This document shows positions 35,142 to 45,675 of a stretch of DNA of 64,000 bases, in pieces; within the stretch, counting starts at the first letter, position 1, and each line of letters begins with the position of its first letter. The notes beneath the pieces were generated by a model. It ran no database searches, was not told the origin of the DNA, and was given only the letters and a program-made list of their open reading frames with translations. The position numbers and the translations under genes were made by a program. Origin of the DNA: Leptodactylus fallax (lineage: Eukaryota > Chordata > Amphibia > Anura > Leptodactylidae); the NCBI GenBank assembly GCA_947044405.1, contig CAMRHE010000196.1, positions 3,145,001 to 3,209,000 on the forward strand. The letters run 5' to 3'.

Positions 35142-36389
35142 GTTTTTATCTGTCTTTTTGTTCTGCTTGAAATAGGAACTATTGTGTCTGCAGACAATTC
35201 TTTTGTCTACTCCAGGGAGAAACTTTTGCAGCTTAGAGACACAGCAGGGCTGCTTACCATTTGCCCAGACATCCCCCAAAAGCTCTGGAGAAGGAAAAGG
35301 AGGGGGAGGGGCTGCAGAGCTGGAATTCTTCAGAGGACTAAAAAGAGACGTTTCAGACCAGCTCTCCCCTCCATCATTATGGGCAATGTGAGATCTCTTG
35401 CAAACAAGATGGACGAACTAACAGCGCTCACCAGGCATAATCAGGAGTTTCGGGTGTGCAGCATGATGCTACATACAGAGACTTGGCTCACTGAGGTTAC
35501 TCCTGACCCTCTGGTCTCCTTGGATGGTTTTAAACTCCTTCGGGCAGACAGGACAAGGGAGAGCGGTAAGAGGAAAGGAGGGGGGCTGGCAATGTTTGTG
35601 AATGATAGATGGTGTAATCCTAGGCACATTGTGATTAAGGAGCAAACTTGCTGTAAGGACATTGAACTATTAGCTGTGAGCATGAGACCTTTGTATCTAC
35701 CAAGGGAACTATCACATGTCATCGTGATAGCTGCATATGTCCCCCCTTCTGCGAAAGCTGACGATGCCTGCGAGGTCCTACAAGCCACGGTGAGCCATTT
35801 ACAGTTGAAACACCCCCAGGCTCTCTTTCTTGTGTCTGGAGACTTCAACCATGTCTCTCCATCATCCACACTGCCCAGTTTCACACAGTATGTAACCTGC
35901 CACACAAGAGACAACAAAACATTGGACTTGTTCTTTGCCAACGCGAGAGAGGCATATAACTCATCAGCCCTACCGCCCCTGGGAAGATCGGATCACAACC
36001 TAGTGCATCTCCGACCTGTGTACAAGCCACTTGTACGTAGAGAACCAGCTGTCACCCGCACAGTGAGGATATGGTCCGAGGAGAGTGATGAGGCTCTGAG
36101 GGATTGTTTTGACACAACCGCATGGGAAGTTCTGCAGGATTCTTATGGAGAAGATATAGAAGGACTCACACACTACATAACAGACTACATTAATTTTTGT
36201 GTGGACAACACAGTACCCACAAAAGTGGTAAGGTGCTCCTCCAACAACAAACCATGGATTAACTCTGATATAAAAACACTACTTAAGGAGAAAAAGATGG
36301 CATTCAGGACAAGAGATAAGGAGGGGTTGAGGGAAGTACAAAAGGAACTGAGGCATCAAATCAGGCAGGGAAAAGCCAGTTATAAGTAA
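35142..36389 (+). pseudogene. LINE ORF, endonuclease part
   Basis: The open frame runs from 35142 with no ATG before 35379. It encodes an apurinic-type endonuclease: NVRSLANKMDEL near the start, ETWLTE (metal-binding Glu), VIAAYVPPS, SGDFNH (Asp and Asn), and GRSDHNLVHL (SDH catalytic end). The following linker RTVRIWSEESDEALRDCFD is typical of L2-like fish and frog LINEs. A single in-frame TAA (36387-36389) interrupts the frame, which resumes at once in the same phase. Confidence 0.85.
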
Positions 36390-36800
36390 AAGATGGAAAA
36401 GCAAATGGAAAAAAAAGACATAAGGAGGGTCTGGGAGGGGCTTAAGTCAATTTCGGGTCATAAACAGTCTGTCTGCCAGATTGAGGCAGATGTTAATTGG
36501 CTTAATGAACTAAACCTATTCTTCAACAGATTTGATCACACACCAGCTCCTCCCACCCCAGCATGTCCTTCAGTCCCCCCCACAACAATGACTTCACCCC
36601 ATGCGGCTACTTCCCAACAGACCAGTAAATCCAGAAATCTGTCTTTATCTGACCACAGTCTGACCGTCACACGGGCCCAGGTGAGGAAGGAGATGAAAAA
36701 GATCAAGGCGAGGAAAGCCGCAGGGCCAGATGAGATCAGTGCAAGGCTAATTAAGACTTGTGGGGACCAGCTGTGTGGTATAATTACATATATGTTGTGA
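36390..36800 (+). pseudogene. LINE ORF, segment between stop and LTR insert
   Basis: Continues the same frame after the TAA stop: RRVWEGLKSISGHK, then a proline-rich linker, then VRKEMKKIKARKAAGPDEISARLIK, the RT N-terminal block (the xxAGPDxI motif). The frame is cut at 36796 by the solo LTR. Confidence 0.85.
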
Positions 36801-37670
36801 TGATTCTGCTTAAATATGGCTATAGCTCAGAGATGTGTTTTGGTCTCTGGGTAGCGTACCTGCATTTATTCATAATGTGCGCAGCTATATGCCTAGGTGT
36901 ATATTGGCAGTAGTAGCACCATTGTAACAATAGGGTTTTGTATCCATCCCAGCAGGGATCCATTGTACTCCTACACAGCCCTGAGTGATCAAACAAACAC
37001 CTGCATTGTCCAGTCTGCACTGATAGATCAGATATGGCTGATAACATTGTATCATTTCACTTGGTCTCAGCTCTTTGCAAAGAATCTGGACTTGAGTGGA
37101 TTAATCCATCAGACTTGCTACCGCCGATGACCTCATTCTGGGAGGTGGCATAAAGGGTATAAAAGATGAGGTAAGAGGTCTGTGGGGAGAGATGATGCTA
37201 TGGAGATTATGCTAGAGAGATTATGCTATGGAGACTGTGCTGAGACTACAAGAGTTTTTGAGCGACTGTGATGAGAGCATGCAGGCTGGATTATTGGATT
37301 AATGCCACATGCCAAGAAGCCTCCACTGGGTTACTCACACATGCCATGTGTGAGTGTTGGACTATAGAGCCACATTAAGGAGATGTGTGGTAAAGTAACT
37401 ATTTCAATTTTATGTCCCTTTTATTTCATTGCACTGTATCTTGTAACTAGTAACTGTTAATGCTTGCATATATCTGCATATCTGTTCTGAACTGCATGTG
37501 TTAGATGTTAATTCCGACCCATTTAGGGGTTAATAAATATATAAAATTTAGATAGCTTGTCTTGTATTTATCTTGTGAACCCAACATTCACTGGTGGTGA
37601 GTGTGGTTTTTATATGAAAGAAGACTCAGGGGTGGCCACAGCGGTGTTGGCGCACTGAGGATCTTTCACA
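36796..37670. mobile_element. Solo LTR, 875 bp, nested in the LINE
   Basis: Ends TGTGATGATT and TCTTTCACA (inverted TGTGA/TCACA). The 5 bp TATGT is duplicated on both sides (36791-36795, 37671-37675). It holds a TATAAAAG box (37158-37165) and AATAAA (37532-37537), both in plus orientation. Taking away the insert and one target copy puts the two halves of the LINE frame back in phase, which confirms the boundaries. Whether the parent was Gypsy-like or an endogenous retrovirus cannot be told from the LTR. Confidence 0.85.
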
Positions 37671-37671
37671 T

Positions 37672-38796
37672 ATGTATATGAGCCTGAGGCAGGAAATATT
37701 CCCTGAATTATGGAAATCTTCTTGTGTGGTACCAGTTCCAAAGAAACCTCACCTTATGGACCTCAACGACTACAGACCTGTAGCACTGACATCCCACTTG
37801 ATGAAGATCTTAGAGAGATTGGTTCTCACACATCCCCGCCCTCTAGTGAGCCCCGCTATGGACCCTCTCCAGTTTGCTTATCGGCCGGGCATTGAGGTAG
37901 ATGATGCCATCATCCACCTTCTGCACAGGGCTCTGTCTCACCTGGAGAAACCAGGGAACACGGTGAGAATAATGTTCTTTGATTTCTCCAGTGCTTTTAA
38001 CACCATACAGCCAGGGTTACTGAGGGACAAGCTGGGCCTTGTTGGAGTGGAACACCACCTCTCCAACTGGATCCTAGACTACCTCACAAATCGACCTCAA
38101 TACGTGAGAGCCCAAGACTGTGTGTCAGATACCGTGATCTGTAATACGGGGGCACCTCAGGGTACGGTTCTCGCCCCTTTCCTCTTCACACTGTACACTG
38201 CAGATTTTAGGTGCAACTCATCTAGCTGCTACCTACAGAAGTATTCTGATGACTCTGCAATAGTAGGTCTCATCACAGATGATGATGACAGGGAGTACAG
38301 AGAACTGAACCAGAATTTTGTGGACTGGTGCCAGCGGAACCACCTGAAGATTAACGCTGGGAAGACCAAGGAGATGGTGGTGGACTTCCGTAAATGCAGA
38401 TGCCCTCCTAAACCAGTGGACATCCTGGGGACGGGCATCGAGATTGTGAACACCTATAAGTACCTGGGTTTGCTCCTTAATAATAAGCTGGACTGGGCAG
38501 ATCATATGGAGGTCCTGTACAGGAAGGGCCACAGCAGGCTCTACCTGCTTAGGAAGCTGAGAGCCTTTGGAATCCGGGGGGCACTTCTTAGGACTTTCTT
38601 CAACTCAGTAGTGGCATCAGCCATCTTCTTTGGAGTGGCCTGCTGGGGGAGCAGTATATCAACCAGGGACAGAAATAAACTTGACAAGCTGATTAGAAGG
38701 GCTAGCTCTGTCCTGGGGAGCCCACTGGACCCAGTGCAGGTGGTGGGTGACAAAAGGATACTGTCCGTGGTGTGCTCCATGCAGAAGAAGAACTGA
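37672..38796 (+). pseudogene. LINE ORF, reverse transcriptase part
   Basis: Carries the RT fingers and palm: WKSSCVVPVPKK, YRPVALTSHLMKILERLV, DPLQFAYRPG, VRIMFFDFSSAFNTI (motif A Asp), GAPQGTVLAPFLFTLYTADF, YSDDSAIVG (catalytic DD), HLKINAGKTKEMVVDFR, YKYLGLLLNNKLDW and a C-terminal RRASSVLGSPLDPVQ block. It has no internal stop. Apart from the upstream TAA and the LTR insert, the whole LINE gene looks well preserved, so it is a recent arrival. Confidence 0.88.
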
Positions 38797-39001
38797 AATA
38801 TCTTTCTGCCTGTTAAATCCCCCCCCCCTCCTCTGCTACTTCCTATCTGTCTGTCTACTATCAATGTAATGCCTCTTACCTTGGAACATTCCTGTACATG
38901 TTGTATTTGTATTTGAATCTGCTTATCTTATCTTTGCTGCTGTAACACACTGAATTTCCCAATTGTGGGTCTATTAAAGGACCATTATTATTATTATTAT
39001 T

Positions 39002-39462
39002 ATATACTGTGGGTTGGTTATACTGTGTGTGAGAAAAATAAAGGAGTGGAGGCCGTAGCCTAAAATTTAATTAGCGGGGCCTCAATCATGCAACGATCAC
39101 AGGGTTGGGTATATTATTCGGGGGTTTCAGGCACCACTCTATAGGTCACCTCTGGCAGCAGAGAGACTAAGTTTGCCATTGGTGGAGTCACATTTGTCAC
39201 ACCCTCTTATGGTTTGGAGTGTAGCTTGGACAGTCATGGCCCCCACCCCCGGGAGCCTTTGCTGCCTAAACTTCCATTATTACAATTTGCTATTACATGA
39301 GAGGGGTGATTTTAATATATAATAATTTAAATATATTGACAAATAAGCATATAACACACAACCAATTCAACAGGAACAATGTATAATGTTTAATAAAAGC
39401 AGTCCGGCAGAAAATGATTATTTGGTATATTTTGCCATGTAGAAGACTTCGTGTCTTATTTA
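39002..39462. other. A/B junction tail
   Basis: Continues the common tail of copy A across the LINE and passes into the left edge of copy B without a break; matches 58100-58555 at the B/C junction. No gene is seen. Confidence 0.6.
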
Positions 39463-39882
39463 GGGTGGGTTCACACCTGCGCTTGGTGTCCGTCCGTCGC
39501 CAATCCAGTGAAAATCTCGGCGAACTGGATTGGCGTCGGATACAGACCGGTCAGCGGCGCATTGGTTAAAAACCCATTCATTTGAATGGGTTTTTAAAGC
39601 AGTGCGTGTGGTGTGCGCTTACACCCTCTGCGCTGCCAATCCTTTTTTTTTCGTCGGAAACAAAGTCGGACAGGCAGGACTTTGTGTCCGACGAAAAAAA
39701 AAGGATTGGCAGCGCAGAGGGTGTAAGCGCACACCCGCGCACTGCTTTAAAAAACCCATTCAAATGAATGGGTTTTTAACCAATGCGCCGCTGACCGGTC
39801 TGTATCCGACGCCAATCCAGTTCGCCGAGATTTTCACTGGATTGGCGACGGACGGACACCAAGCGCAGATGTGAACCCACCC
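39463..39882. mobile_element. Palindromic PIF/Harbinger-type MITE, 420 bp
   Basis: Almost the whole element is one inverted repeat: GGGTGGGTTCACACCTGCGC at the left matches the complement of the right end. TTA is duplicated on both sides (39460-39462, 39883-39885), the target type of PIF/Harbinger. Copy C has the empty site TATTTAGTTAGG at about 58551. The many overlapping open frames, which read the same on both strands, come from the symmetry. Confidence 0.88.
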
Positions 39883-39885
39883 TTA

Positions 39886-41229
39886 GTTAGGATGATGTTT
39901 GAAGATAAAGTCTCTTGCCAGTCCTGGAAAAAGTCTCAATTTCTACATTCAGTGTGATGTTATATTTCTTATCTGCCAAACAAATAAACAGAATTTGTTA
40001 ATGTAAGTAAACCAAAGAATACAGAAGGTGGTCCACATTAAAGCATAACATTTAATAATACCATAAAAGGAGAGTATATTGTCCCCCAGAACAACTATTA
40101 ATAAGGAGATAAAAACATATACTAAACTTAACACTTAAAACATCAATAAGACAAGGTCACTTGACTCAGATCACCGGCTCAGAGGCATAACAATAAAGAT
40201 ATTAAACAGTATATTACCGTATTCTTGCCACAGACGCTATTCATATGAAATGCCAGGTGATCCCCGAAACAATTGGATGGGTGAAATGGAATCCTGGGTA
40301 AGTTCAACAATCCATGTAGGGGATGTACAGTCAGGGTAAATTGCTGAGATAAATATAGAGACTGATTAATGAAAAATCTATATCAATAGAATGAACAACC
40401 TAGTATTCCCTAAAATTCTTAACTTCAGAGCCACAGCTCTAATTCACTGTGACCCCGCCTGGAAGCTTACCCTAAAATAGGATGACCCTAAACAAGCATT
40501 GCCTACGATAATTGAGTCCCTTTGATGATATATTCTGACAAGCTTGTATTGCCCCCAATCTGAAAGGCTCGTCAGAGAATGCAATATATACTACCGGGAA
40601 TAATTATAATACAAGTACCCACATGCAGATATGCGGTAAACAAGAGTCAATACCATTCAAGAGTTAGCCGACCTGTCACAGCTGTTTTTGTCTGAGCCGA
40701 TGCACAAACACCCATCACTCGCACATTTGGTGTGCATGCACCCAACAGGACTGTTGGTAGGTAGTTGGTAGGTAGTTCTGGTAGACGACCACTGCTCACC
40801 TACTCAAAGGAGATATCTTCATGTTTACCCAGGGTTTTCTACTTAATTGGTCAGGGTTGGCTTTGGTAACTCTCCTGTCTTAATCCCCTACAGTATATAT
40901 TACATACACCTGTAATATCATATCCTTACATAGCATAGTACAAAATGTTCAGACATCACATTCACTTTCAAGACTCTGACTTTTATTATTGTCCTCGTGC
41001 TCACCATCCTTCATTAATGAATGGTTTTCCATCACTAGTAAGCTGACATGTTATTGCTCCGCTAGGTTTTCCAATGATGACACTTATCCCCAATGCACAG
41101 GATCTGGACTAAGTATATGATAGCTGGGAGTCCATTCACTTAAACAGGCGTCCTTGAGTGTCCCATGTAAATGGAATGGTGATGCATGGCCACCACTCCA
41201 ATCTTTTTTATGGAAGTCTCAAAACGTGA
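39886..41229. other. Copy B left flank, no gene
   Basis: Aligns with A 15470-16850 and C 58557-59915. Nothing coding is recognised. Confidence 0.5.
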
Positions 41230-41409
41230 TCTCTGTCAGTTCCATAGAAGTGAAGTGAGTGGTGGTCATGTATGTGCACCACTGCTCCATCTCTGTCAGT
41301 TCCATAGAAGTGAAGTGAGTGGTGGTCATGTATGTGCACCACTGCTCCATCTCTGTCAGTTCCATAGGAGTGAAGTGAATGGTGGTCATGTATGTGCACC
41401 ACTGCTCCA
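41230..41409 (+). repeat. 60 bp tandem triplication private to B
   Basis: Three successive units of exactly 60 bp beginning TCTCTGTCAGTTCCATAG. C has one unit (59915-59975) and A one diverged unit near 16850. The open frames across it are artefacts of the unit being a multiple of three. Confidence 0.95.
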
Positions 41410-41552
41410 TCTATGCATTCTGCACATGATTCTTTGTTCTAATAAAAGACCCCAGCGGTCAGATTCCCAGCATCAGATACATATCTCCTATCTGCATGAT
41501 ATGGGCACGGTGTCAAAAGTGGAAAACTCCACTAAAGTGGTCACACATTTAA

Positions 41553-41751
41553 AGGGGTTGTGCAGGACTTCAAAAACATGGCTGCTTTCTTCTTCTCAGG
41601 AAGTGACGTCATGTCCGTCACATGGCCATGTTGCAGCTCAATCCGATTTAGTTTAACGGGAAGGACATGTGACATTACCATGGGACCAAAGACATGATGT
41701 CACTTCCTCAGAAGAAAAAAATGATCATCTTTTAAATCCTGCACAATCCCT
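41553..41751. mobile_element. Short TTAA MITE, copy B (199 bp)
   Basis: Ends AGGGGTTGTGCAGGACTTC and TCCTGCACAATCCCT with TTAA on both sides (41549-41552, 41752-41755). The interior is imperfectly palindromic (GGAAGTGACGTCATGTCC against GACATGATGTCACTTCC). Shared with C but absent from A, so it informs copy ancestry. Confidence 0.85.
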
Positions 41752-41755
41752 TTAA

Positions 41756-43004
41756 TAACAGTCAGCCTACAGCTTTCCCTAACCAACCCCTCATACACAT
41801 GCACACTTGGTACACTTGTACATGCATGTTTTCTACATGGTAAGAGGAGAGAAAGCTGCTGCCAGACACCTCTGGTGGCAGCTTATTGCCTTTGAAAACA
41901 CAGAAGAAAGCATGCATGCATAATACATATATATATATATATATAGTATATCTTAAGCACTAAACATGTACACATTGTATATACAGTATTTGTTACTATC
42001 TTACATGTTTCTTAACTGTAGTATTCCTCTGTGTCTAGGTTGCTGAAAGAGATCAAGTATCTTCTAGTGTCTCTTCAGGACACTGGTCACAGCAAGCTGT
42101 TTTTGTTCTCTTGTTTGTTTTTCTGTATATTGTATATACAGTATATTTGAGGAGATAATCTTTCCACCTCTTGGCAGGTAGATGCAGCTAGTATGCTGCA
42201 GCCCCAGAGCAGGTCATCTGAGTTCCTGTAGTATCTGGGAGCTTTGTATATTTGTATATAGTCTATTTGCTTTAGGATTCAGTAGTCACTGAATAGCATT
42301 CATAGACAAGGTACCACCATTGAAATCTGAAGAGAAATGTTCAACAGATGATGGTGGCTGTCTTTGCCAGTAATAAAGTTGAAATTAGTGTCATGCTGAA
42401 ATTTTTTCCCAGTCCTTGAGGCACTGGACGGGCAATGGATAGTGACAATGCAAAATATAGTCAGCAAGCATATACACATTGCACTGTGTGGCAGACATGT
42501 ACCACCAGGCACTAAAGGTTGTGTAGTCAAAGAAGTATCACAGAAAATATGGGATTCCTGATTTTGTGTACAGTTCATACCCTGCCATATAAGCAGGTCA
42601 GTACAGGTATGTGACGCTTCTGGGCATCAACAAAGCAATGATGGGCCAATTATCAAGAGTGTCCAGAGCTCTCAGTTGGCTAGTAGGGAGACAGAGTAGT
42701 GAGGACATGTTCTTCACATCGGTATACAAGCAGTCATCCAGATGAAGGAGTTCTAAACTATGTTGAAGGAGAATCTTTTGCACAAGTTGTAAATTCACAG
42801 TGGCTAGTATTGCAGACTTGTGGGATTAAGCAGCAGTGACAGTGGAGGAATGTGGCGGCTACTGATGACATTAGACATGATGATGTCAGCGATGAGACGG
42901 GCAGGCAGTAGAAGCTGATCATTATGAGCTATGGCTGATGGTCTTCTGTGTGGAGTGTGACAGTTAGATATTATGCTGGCAGGTATCTTGCTTTTTAGGG
43001 GCGT
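41756..43004. other. Copy B region downstream of the kinase
   Basis: Contains a short (TA)n tract, about 70 bp missing from A, and the second copy of the doubtful 66-codon minus frame at 42598-42798. No other coding signal. Confidence 0.4.
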
Positions 43005-44445
43005 TTAATGGTAACTTGTGCTCCAGGCTGGGCACACAAAAGGAAAATCAGTAAAGATGGTCTGTTGTTTAGCAGGGATTGGGTCTTTAAGATCTTCACT
43101 GCATGGTATAGATATCTGCTGGCTCATGCAGACATTCACATTTCTGCTTACTGAAATTGGCGATGGTGCTATTCCTGATTCTATTTCTGCCCAGTTAACA
43201 TGGGAAAAGAAGGAGTGGTTTTTTATATTGCCATTTACACCTAATCGAACATACTGGTCTTTGAACAGGAGTCTTGATAGGATATCTAATGTTGGATGGT
43301 CACTAAGGTATGTATATGATGGTTGTTGATGAATTACATTGCTCGTAATATTTTCAGTGGTGTCTCCTGTGAATGGTAGGCGACGGAATATCATACAATA
43401 GATCATAACTCCCAGGGCGAACCAATCTACTCCTGCATTGTATGGTTGGTGTAAAATCATTTCAGGAGCTCCAAACCCAGGTGTGCCAGAGTAGTCTGTG
43501 GCATTAACTCTATCATAGACTCCGTATAGGGCTAGTCCAAAATCTGTAATTTTTAGATGTCCATCTCCAGTCAGCAGGATGTTGTCTAGTTTTAGGTCCC
43601 GGTGGACAATGCCATTGGTGTGCATAAATTGTATGCCACAGATTAATTCTGCTGCTATAAATTTGATGGTGTTTATATTGAGCCAGTTCTTCGACACATA
43701 ATTGTACAAATCCCCTCCATGAGCCAGTTCAGTCACATAGAATGCATAGTTCTGGCTGTGAAATGCAGCATAGCCATGAACAAGAAATCTGCTATTGTGC
43801 GCTAACCTCAGGACTTGGCGTTCCTCAAGGCATTGGCTGAAGGGTATTAAGGCTCTCTTCTTTATTATTTTCAGTGCCACACTTTCTCTACGGATTACAT
43901 CAGTGGCTAATATCACTTTTCCATATGTCCCTTCCCCAAGCACACTATGTAATATAAATTTATCTATTGTAAGAGGGACAGTGATCTTTCTATGTTTGCT
44001 CACAGGGCCACTACATTCAGGTGAGGTGACATCTTGGCCTGGGTCTTCCTGCCCTGGGTCTTCCTGCCCTTTTCTCTTCTTTCCTGCTCCCTCCCCTATT
44101 TTTGCACTGATTTTGGTCGTGCTTTGACCAGCAGTAGATCTGTGCGTTTCTCTTACATGGATATGTTTTAGTATTTTGTCTGCCCGATTTTTAACAAATC
44201 CCACAAATCTGCCCCATCTGTTTTGTATGGTTTCTAAGAATGTGATATTGTGGGTTGCATTACTGTCAGCCAGATGTGCTTGACTAACCTCAGTACTGGG
44301 CCTCTTAGAATCCATCTTTGTGCTTTTTGGTGGACGTTCCTTCATTTCCTCATGTGCTGGCTCCTGCTTTTCTCTCTGTCTCCCTTTTTCTTTCTTTTTG
44401 TTTTTTGTTGAATCCCTTTTCTTTTTTTCTGTGTTTGCTGCCCAT
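43005..44445 (-). CDS. AGC-family kinase, copy B (start-proximal frameshift)
   Basis: The catalytic domain is intact, with the same glycine loop, VALKI Lys, HRD, DFG, APE and FTDFPF tail as copy A. By eye 13 residues differ from A and 15 from C over the shared frame. One extra T in a T-run (about 44421-44427) shifts the frame after codon 8 of the ancestral ATG at 44445. The kinase frame stays open upstream, but I find no ATG there, only TTG triplets to 44468. The next in-frame Met corresponds to residue 34, which would give an N-terminally shortened kinase. About 55 bp is also missing from the upstream region. It is either a young pseudogene or an N-truncated variant. Confidence 0.75.
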
Positions 44446-45271
44446 GTTGTATCAGAGGACAACAACAATGGGGCAGTTATCCAAAAAAAGTACGTAAATA
44501 TATATGTAGTCTAAAGACAAAATCCACAGGTGAGTGTTGTAGTTGAAAGCAACGGCAACTAAGGCTCAGGGTTCTCAGCAGTTGAGTATGGAACTCTCGG
44601 AACGGTGATGTCACTATGCATGCCTGTGCACTCACACTTATTGTGATGTCAGCTGTCAGCTACTTAAAGGGCAACTACACCTTAAAACATAAAGAACACA
44701 TACTATATATATACATACTGCATATATACCAGGTTACAGAACACATTACACTGATAACATTCTTTTGTTATCTATGTCACTGTTATATATTTGGAGAAAA
44801 ATAACTCTTAAGCGATATGCAAATGAGGCAGTTGGTGCACTTGGGCATGTCTTTACCACTGTAATGTTTTGCAGGCAGTTGCCTGGGTAAGGTGGACTCT
44901 CTGGTAGACTCCCTGTCTGTCCTGTATGAATAAGCATCAAGCAGTCCAGGGAGCAGCATTATATAGGTAAGAGTCTACTTCTCCCCTGCTTTTACTCCAC
45001 TCCTATAGCTGTATTCACAAACGGCGTCAAAACGGCCTGTGTGTAAATACTGTCCTGTTTGTTGTCTTCATTTACTTTATGTTTAGTTACTGGATACAGG
45101 ATAATATTTTTGTACCATGTTTATTCAAAATGTAGTAAAGATCTGTAGTGGAAATACTGAGAAACTGGCACTTGCAAAACAATTGTGAGCATACTCTTAC
45201 ATTGTGCAAGTTATCCATCTTTCCCAGGTTCCTGAAAAGCAAATCTGTCTAGCTATGCTAAAGTAATGAAA
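44446..45271 (-). promoter_or_regulatory. Upstream region of kinase copy B with deletion
   Basis: Matches A and C except that about 55 bp between TGTCAGCTG and CAGCTACTTAAAGG is missing (junction near 44653). The octamer ATGCAAAT is kept near 44816. Its role in expression is not shown by the sequence. Confidence 0.3.
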
Positions 45272-45316
45272 GAGTGAAGAAATCAGGCGATACCAACACG
45301 GTACAACATTATACTA
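45272..45316 (+). mobile_element. Tiny retro-insert with 14 bp target duplication, copy B
   Basis: A 45 bp insert between two copies of CTAAAGTAATGAAA (45258-45271, 45317-45330). A has one uninterrupted copy near 20750. The insert ends in AACACGGTACAACATTATAC plus a TACTA tail; C has a longer version (63913-63992) and a similar sequence was inserted independently at about 55874-55914. A 12-14 bp duplication points to target-primed reverse transcription of a very short 3' piece. Confidence 0.7.
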
Positions 45317-45400
45317 CTAAAGTAATGAAACATTATTACTGCATAGCTACTGTAGGCGTATAACACTGCACAGTGTACCCAGATTTTCTAGGCTTTTTAA

Positions 45401-45675
45401 AGAGGACCTTTCACGTCCTCATGTACATGCGGTTTTACATACCGCTAGAAAACCGACAGCGCGCTGATTTCAGCACACTGCTGGCTTTCCCATTATATGC
45501 CCTGGGGCTGGAGATATATCGGGGGTCTAAATTTCACCCTTCACTGTCAGAAGGGCGTTCCTGACAGTTCAGCTGCGCTGTGAGGAACGCCTTCCCTGAC
45601 AGTATTCCTCCATAGCCCTGTACTGGGGGGGCGTTCCTCACAGCTCAGCATCATCACTGGGCGGTAAGGAACGCC
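45401..45675 (+). mobile_element. Block replacing ~465 bp of copy A
   Basis: From AGAGGACCTTTCACGTCCTC to the Tc1 interior, B carries about 275 bp unrelated to A 20832-21298 and has lost the left end of the neighbouring Tc1. It contains repeated GGCGTTCCT/AGGAACGCC inverted motifs. It looks like an element insertion with deletion, but no terminal repeats are clear. Confidence 0.45.

Larger units (their letters stand above)
34984..39001 (+). mobile_element. Nearly full-length L2/CR1-superfamily LINE, private to copy A
   Basis: Starts near CCATGATGGCGCCGCAGGAG (a YY1-like GATGGCGCC core at the 5' end), encodes endonuclease then reverse transcriptase, and ends in a (TTA)n microsatellite tail at 38983-39001, as expected for L2/CR1-type target-primed insertion. 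The junction of B and C keeps the uninterrupted site (GGGATAATATACTGTGG near 58090), so it inserted into A after the duplication. A solo LTR (36796-37670) is nested in it. Exact clade (L2, Rex1 or CR1) is not certain by eye. Confidence 0.85.

Noticed and set aside
39530..39874. 114-codon frame readable on both strands
   Set aside because: It falls wholly inside the palindromic Harbinger MITE; symmetry explains it.
41186..41656. 156-codon plus frame with three repeated blocks
   Set aside because: It is created by the 60 bp triplication; copy C has only a short broken version.
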